64,000 nucleotides of DNA from Albugo candida (lineage: Eukaryota; Oomycota; Peronosporomycetes; Albuginales; Albuginaceae): contig CAJNAR010000155.1 in assembly GCA_905220665.1 (NCBI GenBank), positions 434,001 to 498,000 on the forward strand, in the 5' to 3' direction. Shown piece after piece: positions 15,172 through 28,499 of this stretch (positions are counted from its first letter, which is position 1; each line of letters begins with the position of its first letter). The notes under the pieces are model-generated. The model was not told where the DNA came from and ran no database searches. It worked only from the letters and a program-made list of their open reading frames with translations. The translations under genes and the position numbers were made by a program.

Positions 15172-16417
15172 ATATTATAGCTCGGGTTAACTAAACTTTT
15201 TATATTTAGTCTATCCATTTGTAATTAGTTCGAAATAGGTTTCACTGAATCGGTATGTATTGAGATAAAAGTTTGTTGGAAAATGCGAGTTGGGTTTGCA
15301 CAAGTAACTGGAAGCGCCAATTCATCGGTTTCAACCATTACTCTAAACCAACGATAACGATCACGTTCTCTAAACTCATCAGAAACATCAAGTCCTGTAA
15401 TTGAGAATGTGATATTCAGGTTCAAGCTATTATTCATATCGGTTTTGAAGGATTTCGGTTACGTAGGCGTTTTTGGATCGTAACTCAGTAGTGCGATTTC
15501 GCGGACACTGACAGCATTATGCTGAGAAAGCGCGTTCATCATGATTGTGGCAAATCAGAAGAATGAGGCATTGTTGAGCACTAAAGGCGACCTAAAGAGT
15601 CAGACGTGTGACTTTTCCGGGTAACAGTAGTGACTTGCAGCAGACATTGCACTTTCCAAATAATCTGCTGCACAAATGATATTGAAATATCTGCGTAATG
15701 GATCAAAACGATAATCCGAGAATATTTCATGTGATTTCTTCGTCGAAAAAAATAAATAAAAATAAAAACATGCTTGAAACGAGTGCAGAGTATCAAATAT
15801 TATAGCTCGGGTTAACTAAACTTTTTATATTTAGTCTATCCATTTGTAATTAGTTCGAAATAGGTTTCACTGAATCGGTATGTATTGAGATAAAAGTTTG
15901 TTGGAAAATGCGAGTTGGGTTTGCACAAGTAACTGGAAGCGCCAATTCATCGGGTTTCAACCATTACTCTAAACCAACGATAACGATCACGTTCTCTAAA
16001 CTCATCAGAAACATCAAGTCCTGTAATTGAGAATGTGATATTCAGGTTCAAGCTATTATTCATATCGGTTTTGAAGGATTTCGGTTACGTAGGCGTTTTT
16101 GGATCGTAACTCAGTAGTGCGATTTCGCGGACACTGACAGCATTATGCTGAGAAAGCGCGTTCATCATGATTGTGGCAAATAGAGAATGAGGCATTGTTG
16201 AGCACTAAAGGCGACCTAAAGAGTCAGACGTGTGACTTTTCCGGGTAACAGTAGTGACTTGCAGCAGACATTGCACTTTCCAAATAATCTGCTGCACAAA
16301 TGATATTGAAATATTTGCGTAATGGATTAAAACGATAATCCGAGAATATTTCATGTGATTTCTTCGTCGAAAAAAATAAATAAAAAAAAAATGCTTGAAA
16401 CGAGTGCAGAGTATCAA

Positions 16418-16799
16418 ATATTATAGCTCGGGTTAACTAAACTTTTTATATTTAGTCTATCCATTTGTAATTAGTTCGAAATAGGTTTCACTGAATCGGT
16501 ATGTATTGAGATAAAAGTTTGTTGGAAAATGCGAGTTGGGTTTGCACAAGTACTGGAAGCGCCAATTCATCGGGTTTCAACCATTACTCTAAACCAACGA
16601 TAACGATCACGTTCTCTAAACTCATCAGAAACATCAAGTCCTGTAATTGAGAATGTGATATTCAGGTTCAAGCTATTATTCATATCGGTTTTGAAGGATT
16701 TCGGTTACGTAGGAGTTTTTGGATCGTAACTCAGTAGTGCGATTTCGCGACACTGACAGCATTATGCTGAGAAAGCGCGTTCATCATGATTGTGGCAAA
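16418..16799. repeat. Truncated monomer (~382 bp)
   Basis: The unit proceeds normally to 'tgattgtggcaaa' and then joins 'atatagctcgggtt', the start of the next monomer, losing about 240 bp. The breakpoint lies at a short run of A and T present at both ends. Confidence 0.88.
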
Positions 16800-19700
16800 A
16801 TATAGCTCGGGTTAACTAAACTTTTTATATTTAGTCTATCCATTTGTAATTAGTTCGAAATAGGTTTCACTGAATCGGTATGTATTGAGATAAAAGTTTG
16901 TTGGAAAATGCGAGTTGGGTTTGCACAAGTTAACTGGAAGCGCCAATTCATCGGGTTTCAACCATTACTCTAAACCAACGATAACGATCACGTTCTCTAA
17001 ACTCATCAGAAACATCAAGTCCTGTAATTGAGAATGTGATATTCAGGTTCAAGCTATTATTCATATCGGTTTTGAAGGATTTCGGTTACGTAGGCGTTTT
17101 TGGATCGTAACTCAGTAGTGCGATTTCGCAGACACTGACAGCATTATGCTGAGAAAGCGCGTTCATCATGATTGTGGCAAATCAGAAATGAGGCATTGTT
17201 GAGCACTAAGGCGACCTAAAGAGTCAGACGTGTGACTTTTCCGGGTAACAGTAGTGACTTGCAGCAGACATTGCACTTTCCAAATAATCTGCTGCACAAA
17301 TGATATTGAAATATATCTGCGTAATGGATAAAACGATAATCCGAGAATATTTCATGTGATTTCTTCGTCGAAAAAAATAAATAAATAAAAACATGCTTGA
17401 AACGAGTGCAGAGTATCAAATATTATAGCTCGGGTTAACTAAACTTTTTATATTTAGTCTATCCATTTGTAATTAGTTCGAAATAGGTTTCACTGAATCG
17501 GTATGTATTGAGATAAAAGTTTGTTGGAAAATGCGAGTTGGGTTTGCACAAGTACTGGAAGCGCCAATTCATCGGGTTTCAACCATTACTCTATAACGAT
17601 CACGTTCTCTAAACTCATCAGAAACATCAAGTCCTGTAATTGAGAATGTGGATATTCAGGTTCAAGCTATTATTCATATCGGTTTTGAAGGATTTCGGTT
17701 ACGTAGGCGTTTTTGGATCGTAACTCAGTAGTGCGATTTCGCGGACACTGACAGCATTATGCTGAGAAAAGCGCGTTCATCATGATTGTGGCAAATAAAG
17801 AATGAGGCATTGTTGAGCACTAAAGGCGACCTAAAGAAGTCAGACGTGTGACTTTTCCGGGTAACAGTAGTGACTTGCAGCAGACATTGCACTTTCCAAA
17901 TAATCTGCTGCACAAATGATATTGAAATATCTGCGTAATGGATTAAAACGATAATCCGAGAATATTTCATGTGATTTCTTCGTCGAAAAAATAAATAAAA
18001 TAAAAACATGCTTGAAACGAGTGCAGAGTATCAAATATTATAGCTCGGGTTAACTAATCTTTTTATATTTGTCTATCCATGTTGTAATTAGTTCGAAATA
18101 GGTTTCACTGAATCGGTATGTATTAAGATAAAAGTTTGTTGGAAAATGCGAGTTGGGTTTGCACAAGTTACTGGAAGCGCCAAATTCATCGGGTTGCAAC
18201 CATTACTCTAAACCAACGATAACGATCAACGTTCTCTAAACTCATCAGAAACATCAAGTCCTGTAATTGAGAATGTGATATTCAGGTTCAAGCTATTATT
18301 CATATCGGTTTTGAAGGATTTCGGTTACGTAGGCGTTTTTGGATCGTAACTCAGTAGTGCGATTTCGCGACACTGACAGCATTATGCTGAGAAAGCGCGT
18401 TCATCATGATTGTGGGCAAATAAAGAAAATGAGCATTGTGAGCACTAAAGGCGACCTAAAGAGTCAGACGTGTGACTTTTCCGGGTAACAGTAGTGACTT
18501 GCAGCAGACATTGCACTTTCCAAATAATCTGCTGCACAAATGATATTGAAATATCTGCGTAATGGATTAAAACGATAATCCGAGAATATTTCATGTGATT
18601 TCTTCGTCGAAAAATAAATAAAATAAAAACATGCTTGAAACGAGTCAGAGTATCAAATATTATAGCTCGGGTTAACTAACTTTTTATATTTAGTCTATCC
18701 ATTTGTAATTAGTTCGAAATAGGTTTCACTGAATCGGTATGTATTAGATAAAAGTTTGTTGGAAAATGCGAGTTGGGTTTGCACAAGTACTGGAAGCGCC
18801 AATTCATCGTGTTGCAACCATTACTCTAAACCAACGATAACGATCACGTTCTCTAAACTCATCAGAAACATCAAGTCCTGTAATTGAGAATGTGATATTC
18901 AGGTTCAAGCTATTATTCATATCGGTTTGAAGGATTTCGGTTACGTAGGCGTTTTTGGATCGTAACTCAGTAGTGCGATTTCGCGACACTGACAGCATTA
19001 TGCTGAGAAAGCGCGTTCATCATGATTGTGGCAATAAAGAATGAGGCATTGTTGAGCACTAAAGGCGACCTAAAGAGTCAGACGTGTGACTTTTCCGGGT
19101 AACAGTAGTGACTTGCAGCAGACATTGCACTTTCCAAATAATCTGCTGCACAAATGATATTGAAATATCTGCGTAATGGATTAAAACGATAATCCGAGAA
19201 TATTTCATGTGATTTCTTCGTCGAAATAAATAAATAAAATAAAAACATGCTTGAAACGAGTGCAGAGTATCAAATATTATAGCTCGGGTTAACTAATCTT
19301 TTTATATTTAGTCTATCCATTTGTAATTAGTTCGAAATAGGTTTCACTGAATCGGTATGTATGAAGATAAAAGTTTGTTGGAAACTGCGAGTTGGGTTTG
19401 CACAAGTTACTGGAAGCGCCAATTCATCGTGTTGCAACCATTACTCTAAACCAACGATAACGATCACGTTCTCTAAACTCATCAGAAACATCAAGTCCTG
19501 TAATTGAGAATGTGATATTCAGGTTCAAGCTATTATTCATATCGGTTTTGAAGGATTTCGGTTACGTAGGCGTTTTTGGATCGTAACTCAGTAGTGCGAT
19601 TTCGCGGACACTGACAGCATTATGCTGAGAAAGCGCGTTCATCATGATTGTGGCAAATAAAGAATGAGGCATTGTTGAGCACTAAAGGCGACCTAAAGAG

Positions 19701-22700
19701 TCAGACGTGTGACTTTTCCGGGTAACAGTAGTGACTTGCAGCAGACATTGCACTTTCCAAATAATCTGCTGCACAAATGATATTGAAATATCTGCGTAAT
19801 GGATTAAAACGATAATCCGAGAATATTTCATGTGATTTCTTCGTCGAAAAAATAAATAAAATAAAAACATGCTTGAAACGAGTGCAGAGTATCAAATATT
19901 ATAGCTCGGGTTAACTAATCTTTTTATATTTAGTCTATCCATTTGTAATTAGTTCGAAATAGGTTTCACTGAATCGGTATGTATGAAGATAAAAGTTTGT
20001 TGGAAAATGCGAGTTGGGTTTGCACAAGTTACTGGAAGCGCCAATTCATCGTGTTGCAACCATTACTCTAAACCAACGATAACGATCACGTTCTCTAAAC
20101 TCATCAGAAACATCAAGTCCTGTAATTGAGAATGTGATATTCAGGTTCAAGCTATTATTCATATCGGTTTTGAAGGATTTCGGTTACGTAGGCGTTTTTG
20201 GATCGTAACTCAGTAGTGCGATTTCGCGGACACTGACAGCATTATGCTGAGAAAGCGCGTTCATCATGATTGTGGCAAATAAAGAATGAGGCATTGTTGA
20301 GCACTAAAGGCGACCTAAAGAGTCAGACGTGTGACTTTTCCGGGTAACAGTAGTGACTTGCAGCAGACATTGCACTTTCCAAATAATCTGCTGCACAAAT
20401 GATATTGAAATATTGCGTAATGGATTAAAACGATAATCCGAGAATATTTCATGTGATTTCTTCGTCGAAAAAATAAATAAAATAAAAACATGCTTGAAAC
20501 GAGTGCAGAGTATCAAATATTATAGCTCGGGTTAACTAATCTTTTTATATTTAGTCTATCCATTTGTAATTAGTTCGAAATAGGTTTCACTGAATCGGTA
20601 TGTATTGAAGATAAAAGTTTGTTGGAAAATGCGAGTTGGGTTTGCACAAGTTACTGGAAGCGCCAATTCATCGTGTTGCAACCATTACTCTAAACCAACG
20701 ATAACGATCACGTTCTCTAAACTCATCAGAAACATCAAGTCCTGTAATTGAGAATGTGATATTCAGGTTCAAGCTATTATTCATATCGGTTTTGAAGGAT
20801 TTCGGTTACGTAGGCGTTTTTGGATCGTAACTCAGTAGTGCGATTTCGCGGACACTGACAGCATTATGCTGAGAAAGCGCGTTCATCATGATTGTGGCAA
20901 TAAAGAATGAGGCATTGTTGAGCACTAAAGGCGACCTAAAGAGTCAGACGTGTGACTTTTCCGGGTAACAGTAGTGACTTGCAGCAGACATTGCACTTTC
21001 CAAATAATCTGCTGCACAAATGATATTGAAATATCTGCGTAATGGATTAAAACGATAATCCGAGAATATTTCATGTGATTTCTTCGTCGAAAAAAAAATA
21101 AAATAAAAACATGCTTGAAACGAGTGCAGAGTATCAAATATTATAGCTCGGGTTAACTAAACTTTTTATATTTAGTCTATCCATTTGTAATTAGTTCGAA
21201 ATAGGTTTCACTGAATCGGTATGTATGAATAAAAGTTTGTTGGAAAATGCGAGTTGGGTTTGCACAAGTTACTGGAAGCGCCAATTCATCGTGTTGCAAC
21301 CATTACTCTAAACCAACGATAACGATCACGTTCTCTAAACTCATCAGAAACATCAAGTCCTGTAATTGAGAATGTGATATTCAGGTTCAAGCTATTATTC
21401 ATATCGGTTTTGAAGGATTTCGGTTACGTAGGCGTTTTTGGATCGTAACTCAGTAGTGCGATTTCGCGGACACTGACAGCATTATGCTGAGAAAGCGCGT
21501 TCATCATGATTGTGGCAAATAAAGAATGAGGCATTGTTGAGCACTAAAGGCGACCTAAAGAGTCAGACGTGTGACTTTTCCGGGTAACAGTAGTGACTTG
21601 CAGCAGACATTGCACTTTCCAAATAATCTGCTGCACAAATGATATTGAAATATCTGCGTAATGGATTAAAACGATAATCCGAGAATATTTCATGTGATTT
21701 CTTCGTCGAAAAAATAAATAAAATAAAAACATGCTTGAAACGAGTGCAGAGTATCAAATATTATAGCTCGGGTTAACTAATCTTTTTATATTTAGTCTAT
21801 CCATTTGTAATTAGTTCGAAATAGGTTTCACTGAATCGGTATGTATTGAAGATAAAAGTTTGTTGGAAAATGCGAGTTGGGTTTGCACAAGTTACTGGAA
21901 GCGCCAATTCATCGTGTTGCAACCATTACTCTAAACCAACGATAACGATCACGTTCTCTAAACTCATCAGAAACATCAAGTCCTGTAATTGAGAATGTGA
22001 TATTCAGGTTCAAGCTATTATTCATATCGGTTTTGAAGGATTTCGGTTACGTAGGCGTTTTTGGATCGTAACTCAGTAGTGCGATTTCGCGGACACTGAC
22101 AGCATTATGCTGAGAAAGCGCGTTCATCATGATTGTGGCAATAAAGAATGAGGCATTGTTGAGCACTAAAGGCGACCTAAAGAGTCAGACGTGTGACTTT
22201 TCCGGGTAACAGTAGTGACTTGCAGCAGACATTGCACTTTCCAAATAATCTGCTGCACAAATGATATTGAAATATCTGCGTAATGGATTAAAACGATAAT
22301 CCGAGAATATTTCATGTGATTTCTTCGTCGAAAAAAAAATAAAATAAAAACATGCTTGAAACGAGTGCAGAGTATCAAATATTATAGCTCGGGTTAACTA
22401 AACTTTTTATATTTAGTCTATCCATTTGTAATTAGTTCGAAATAGGTTTCACTGAATCGGTATGTATTGAAGATAAAAGTTTGTTGGAAAATGCGAGTTG
22501 GGTTTGCACAAGTACTGGAAGCGCCAATTCATCGTGTTGCAACCATTACTCTAAACCAACGATAACGATCACGTTCTCTAAACTCATCAGAAACATCAAG
22601 TCCTGTAATTGAGAATGTGATATTCAGGTTCAAGCTATTATTCATATCGGTTTTGAAGGATTTCGGTTACGTAGGCGTTTTTGGATCGTAACTCAGTAGT

Positions 22701-25700
22701 GCGATTTCGCGGACACTGACAGCATTATGCTGAGAAAGCGCGTTCATCATGATTGTGGCAAATAAAGAATGAGGCATTGTTGAGCACTAAAGGCGACCTA
22801 AAGAGTCAGACGTGTGACTTTTCCGGGTAACAGTAGTGACTTGCAGCAGACATTGCACTTTCCAAATAATCTGCTGCACAAATGATATTGAAATATCTGC
22901 GTAATGGATTAAAACGATAATCCGAGAATATTTCATGTGATTTCTTCGTCGAAAAAATAAATAAAATAAAAACATGCTTGAAACGAGTGCAGAGTATCAA
23001 ATATTATAGCTCGGGTTAACTAATCTTTTTATATTTAGTCTATCCATTTGTAATTAGTTCGAAATAGGTTTCACTGAATCGGTATGTATGAAGATAAAAG
23101 TTTGTTGGAAAATGCGAGTTGGGTTTGCACAAGTTACTGGAAGCGCCAATTCATCGTGTTGCAACCATTACTCTAAACCAACGATAACGATCACGTTCTC
23201 TAAACTCATCAGAAACATCAAGTCCTGTAATTGAGAATGTGATATTCAGGTTCAAGCTATTATTCATATCGGTTTTGAAGGATTTCGGTTACGTAGGCGT
23301 TTTTGGATCGTAACTCAGTAGTGCGATTTCGCGGACACTGACAGCATTATGCTGAGAAAGCGCGTTCATCATGATTGTGGCAATAAAGAATGAGGCATTG
23401 TTGAGCACTAAAGGCGACCTAAAGAGTCAGACGTGTGACTTTTCCGGGTAACAGTAGTGACTTGCAGCAGACATTGCACTTTCCAAATAATCTGCTGCAC
23501 AAATGATATTGAAATATCTGCGTAATGGATTAAAACGATAATCCGAGAATATTTCATGTGATTTCTTCGTCGAAAAAATAAATAAAATAAAAACATGCTT
23601 GAAACGAGTGCAGAGTATCAAATATTATAGCTCGGGTTAACTAATCTTTTTATATTTAGTCTATCCATTTGTAATTAGTTCGAAATAGGTTTCACTGAAT
23701 CGGTATGTATGAAGATAAAAGTTTGTTGGAAATGCGAGTTGGGTTTGCACAAGTTACTGGAAGCGCCAATTCATCGTGTTGCAACCATTACTCTAAACCA
23801 ACGATAACGATCACGTTCTCTAAACTCATCAGAAACATCAAGTCCTGTAATTGAGAATGTGATATTCAGGTTCAAGCTATTATTCATATCGGTTTTGAAG
23901 GATTTCGGTTACGTAGGCGTTTTTGGATCGTAACTCAGTAGTGCGATTTCGCGGACACTGACAGCATTATGCTGAGAAAGCGCGTTCATCATGATTGTGG
24001 CAAATAAAGAATGAGGCATTGTTGAGCACTAAAGGCGACCTAAAGAGTCAGACGTGTGACTTTTCCGGGTAACAGTAGTGACTTGCAGCAGACATTGCAC
24101 TTTCCAAATAATCTGCTGCACAAATGATATTGAAATATCTGCGTAATGGATTAAAACGATAATCCGAGAATATTTCATGTGATTTCTTCGTCGAAAAAAT
24201 AAATAAAATAAAAACATGCTTGAAACGAGTGCAGAGTATCAAATATTATAGCTCGGGTTAACTAATCTTTTTATATTTAGTCTATCCATTTGTAATTAGT
24301 TCGAAATAGGTTTCACTGAATCGGTATGTATGAAGATAAAAGTTTGTTGGAAAATGCGAGTTGGGTTTGCACAAGTTACTGGAAGCGCCAATTCGTCGTG
24401 TTGCAACCATTACTCTAAACCAACGATAACGATCACGTTCTCTAAACTCATCAGAAACATCAAGTCCTGTAATTGAGAATGTGATATTCAGGTTCAAGCT
24501 ATTATTCATATCGGTTTTGAAGGATTTCGGTTACGTAGGCGTTTTTGGATCGTAACTCAGTAGTGCGATTTCGCGGACACTGACAGCATTATGCTGAGAA
24601 AGCGCGTTCATCATGATTGTGGCAATAAAGAATGAGGCATTGTTGAGCACTAAAGGCGACCTAAAGAGTCAGACGTGTGACTTTTCCGGGTAACAGTAGT
24701 GACTTGCAGCAGACATTGCACTTTCCAAATAATCTGCTGCACAAATGATATTGAAATATCTGCGTAATGGATTAAAACGATAATCCGAGAATATTTCATG
24801 TGATTTCTTCGTCGAAAAAAATAAATAAAATAAAAACATGCTTGAAACGAGTGCAGAGTATCAAATATTATAGCTCGGGTTAACTAATCTTTTTATATTT
24901 AGTCTATCCATTTGTAATTAGTTCGAAATAGGTTTCACTGAATCGGTATGTATTGAGATAAAAGTTTGTTGGAAAATGCGAGTTGGGTTTGCACAAGTTA
25001 CTGGAAGCGCCAATTCATCGTGTTGCAACCATTACTCTAAACCAACGATAACGATCACGTTCTCTAAACTCATCAGAAACATCAAGTCCTGTAATTGAGA
25101 ATGTGATATTCAGGTTCAAGCTATTATTCATATCGGTTTTGAAGGATTTCGGTTACGTAGGCGTTTTTGGATCGTAACTCAGTAGTGCGATTTCGCGACA
25201 CTGACAGCATTATGCTGAGAAAGCGCGTTCATCATGATTGTGGCAATAAAGAATGAGGCATTGTTGAGCACTAAAGGCGACCTAAAGAGTCAGACGTGTG
25301 ACTTTTCCGGGTAACAGTAGTGACTTGCAGCAGACATTGCACTTTCCAAATAATCTGCTGCACAAATGATATTGAAATATCTGCGTAATGGATTAAAACG
25401 ATAATCCGAGAATATTTCATGTGATTTCTTCGTCGAAAAAAATAAATAAAATAAAAACATGCTTGAAACGAGTGCAGAGTATCAAATATTATAGCTCGGG
25501 TTAACTAATCTTTTTATATTTAGTCTATCCATTTGTAATTAGTTCGAAATAGGTTTCACTGAATCGGTATGTATGAGATAAAAGTTTGTTGGAAAATGCG
25601 AGTTGGGTTTGCACAAGTTACTGGAAGCGCCAATTCATCGTGTTTCAACCATTACTCTAAACCAACGATAACGATCACGTTCTCTAAACTCATCAGAAAC

Positions 25701-26105
25701 ATCAAGTCCTGTAATTGAGAATGTGATATTCAGGTTCAAGCTATTATTCATATCGGTTTTGAAGGATTTCGGTTACGTAGGCGTTTTTGGATCGTAACTC
25801 AGTAGTGCGATTTCGCGGACACTGACAGCATTATGCTGAGAAAGCGCGTTCATCATGATTGTGGCAATAAAGAATGAGGCATTGTTCAGCACTAAAGGCG
25901 ACCTAAAGAGTCAGACGTGTGACTTTTCCGGGTAACAGTAGTGACTTGCAGCAGACATTGCACTTTCCAAATAATCTGCTGCACAAATGATATTGAAATA
26001 TTTGCGTAATGGATCAAAACGATAATCCGAGAATATTTCATGTGATTTCTTCGTCGAAAAAATAAATAAAATAAAAACATGCTTGAAACGAGTGCAGAGT
26101 ATCAA

Positions 26106-26442
26106 ATATTATAGCTCGGGTTAACTAAACTTTTTATATTTAGTCTATCCATTTGTAATTAGTTCGAAATAGGTTTCACTGAATCGGTATGTATTGAGAT
26201 AAAAGTTTGTTGGAAAATGCGAGTTGGGTTTGCACAAGTTACTGGAAGCGCCAATTCGTCGTTGCAACCATTACTCTAAACCAACGATAACGATCACGTT
26301 CTCTAAACTCATCAGAAACATCAAGTCCTGTAATTGAGAATGTGATATTCAGGTTCAAGCTATTATTCATATCGGTTTGGAAGGATTTCGGTTACGTAGG
26401 CGTTTTTTGGATCGTAACTCAGTTGAGAGTGCAGAGTATCAA
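26106..26442. repeat. Truncated monomer (~337 bp)
   Basis: The unit runs to 'gatcgtaactcagt', then joins 'tgagagtgcagagtatc', which belongs to the end of a monomer. About 285 bp are lost. The next unit (26443-27055) is also slightly short at 613 bp. Confidence 0.88.
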
Positions 26443-28296
26443 ATATTATAGCTCGGGTTAACTAATCTTTTTATATTTAGTCTATCCATTTGTAATTAGT
26501 TCGAAATAGGTTTCACTGAATCGGTATGTATGAAGATAAAAGTTTGTTGGAAAATGCGAGTTGGGTTTGCACAAGTACTGGAAGCGCCAATTCATCGGTT
26601 TCAACCATTACTCTAAACCAACGATAACGATCACGTTCTCTAAACTCATCAGAAACATCAAGTCCTGTAATTGAGAATGTGATATTCAGGTTCAAGCTAT
26701 TATTCATATCGGTTTTGAAGGATTTCGGTTACGTAGGCGTTTTTGGATCGTAACTCAGTAGTGCGATTTCGCGGACACTGACAGCATTATGCTGAGAAAG
26801 CGCGTTCATCATGATTGTGGCAAAAAGAATGAGGCATTGTTGCACTAAAGGCGACCTAAAGAGTCAGACGTGTGACTTTTCCGGGTAACAGTAGTGACTT
26901 GCAGCAGACATTGCACTTTCCAAATAATCTGCTGCACAAATGATATTGAAATATCTGCGTAATGGATTAAAACGATAATCCGAGAATATTTCATGTGATT
27001 TCTTCGTCGAAAAAAATAAAATAAAAACATGCTTGAAACGAGTGCAGAGTATCAAATATTATAGCTCGGGTTAACTAATCTTTTTATATTTAGTCTATCC
27101 ATTTGTAATTAGTTCGAAATAGGTTTCACTGAATCGGTATGTATGAAGATAAAAGTTTGTTGGAAAATGCGAGTTGGGTTTGCACAAGTTACTGGAAGCG
27201 CCAATTCATCGTGTTGCAACCATTACTCTAAACCAACGATAACGATCACGTTCTCTAAACTCATCAGAAACATCAAGTCCTGTAATTGAGAATGTGATAT
27301 TCAGGTTCAAGCTATTATTCATATCGGTTTTGAAGGATTTCGGTTACGTAGGCGTTTTTGGATCGTAACTCAGTAGTGCGATTTCGCGGACACTGACAGC
27401 ATTATGCTGAGAAAGCGCGTTCATCATGATTGTGGCAATAAAGAATGAGGCATTGTTGAGCACTAAAGGCGACCTAAAGAGTCAGACGTGTGACTTTTCC
27501 GGGTAACAGTAGTGACTTGCAGCAGACATTGCACTTTCCAAATAATCTGCTGCACAAATGATATTGAAATATCTGCGTAATGGATTAAAACGATAATCCG
27601 AGAATATTTCATGTGATTTCTTCGTCGAAAATAAATAAAATAAAAACATGCTTGAAACGAGTGCAGAGTATCAAATATTATAGCTCGGGTTAACTAATCT
27701 TTTTATATTTAGTCTATCCATTTGTAATTAGTTCGAAATAGGTTTCACTGAATCGGTATGTATTGAAGATAAAAGTTTGTTGGAAAATGCGAGTTGGGTT
27801 TGCACAAGTTACTGGAAGCGCCAATTCATCGTGTTGCAACCATTACTCTAAACCAACGATAACGATCACGTTCTCTAAACTCATCAGAAACATCAAGTCC
27901 TGTAATTGAGAATGTGATATTCAGGTTCAAGCTATTATTCATATCGGTTTTGAAGGATTTCGGTTACGTAGGCGTTTTTGGATCGTAACTCAGTAGTGCG
28001 ATTTCGCGGACACTGACAGCATTATGCTGAGAAAGCGCGTTCATCATGATTGTGGCAATAAAGAATGAGGCATTGTTGAGCACTAAAGGCGACCTAAAGA
28101 GTCAGACGTGTGACTTTTCCGGGTAACAGTAGTGACTTGCAGCAGACATTGCACTTTCCAAATAATCTGCTGCACAAATGATATTGAAATATCTGCGTAA
28201 TGGATTAAAACGATAATCCGAGAATATTTCATGTGATTTCTTCGTCGAAATAAATAAATAAAATAAAAACATGCTTGAAACGAGTCAGAGTATCAA

Positions 28297-28499
28297 ATAT
28301 TATAGCTCGGGTTAACTAATCTTTTTATATTTAGTCTATCCATTTGTAATTAGTTCGAAATAGGTTTCACTGAATCGGTATGAATTGTTGCGCACTCTAG
28401 CCGAACTAAAGAGTCAGCGTGTGTAAAGAGTCAGCGTGTGTCTCTTCGAGTAACACTAGTCACTTTCAGCAGACATTGCACCTTCCAAATAACCTGCTG
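28297..28499. repeat. Terminal satellite relic at the array edge
   Basis: The last unit follows the monomer for about 85 bases to 'gaatcggtatg'. It then jumps about 300 bases forward in monomer phase: 'attgttgcgcactctagc' matches the monomer's 'attgttgagcactaaagg'. It continues at clearly lower identity through 'cagcagacattgcacc' and 'ccaaataacctgctgcac', ending near 28499. Beyond that the minus strand reads as gypsy integrase. This older, diverged fragment is where array and retrotransposon meet. Confidence 0.8.
28408..28441. repeat. 17 bp perfect tandem duplication in the edge relic
   Basis: 'aaagagtcagcgtgtgt' occurs twice in direct succession (28408-28424 and 28425-28441). The corresponding satellite sequence, 'aaagagtcagacgtgtg', is present only once per monomer. 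It is a local slippage duplication at the array edge. Confidence 0.95.

Larger units (their letters stand above)
12476..28296. repeat. Diverged satellite subfamily toward the array edge (units 21-47)
   Basis: From unit 21 rightward the monomers share a different set of variants: 'gtaggcgttttt' for 'gtaggagttttt', 'tttcgcggac' for 'tttcgcagac', 'ctgcgtaatggattaaaac' for 'ttgcgtaatggatcaaaac', 'catcgtgttgcaacc' for 'catcgggtttcaacc', and 'ttaactaatc' for 'ttaactaaac'. Units 21-30 are mixtures of both types, units 33-42 are mainly the second type, and units 43-44 revert in part. Single-base indels and truncations are far more common than in the core. Within it, units 35-36 and 37-38 form a duplicated dimer of about 1.24 kb. 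Confidence 0.9.
1..28382. repeat. Satellite array, ~624 bp monomer, about 47 units
   Basis: The same unit recurs head to tail. Taking the anchor 'atattatagctcggg' as unit start, units begin at 1, 625, 1249, 1873, 2496, 3120, 3744, 4368, 4992, 5615, 6239, 6862, 7486, 8110, 8734, 9358, 9981, 10605, 11228, 11852, 12476 and onward to 28297. Unit length is 624 or 623 bp on the left and 613-625 bp on the right, apart from a few truncated units. The monomer is AT-rich and has no recognised coding domain. An A-rich tract near its 3' end, after 'cttcgtcg', varies in length between units. The left end of the array lies outside the window. The position suggests a heterochromatic satellite; a centromeric or subtelomeric role is inference only. 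Confidence 0.98.

Noticed and set aside
2282..27055. Recurring 62-94 codon open frames on the minus strand of the satellite
   Set aside because: They repeat only because the monomers repeat. Frames differ between units after single-base indels, and the longest ones depend on such indels, so there is no sign of selection for a protein.
1..28382. CRISPR-like or rDNA-like array
   Set aside because: The whole 624 bp unit repeats with no spacer structure, and no rRNA sequence is recognisable in it.
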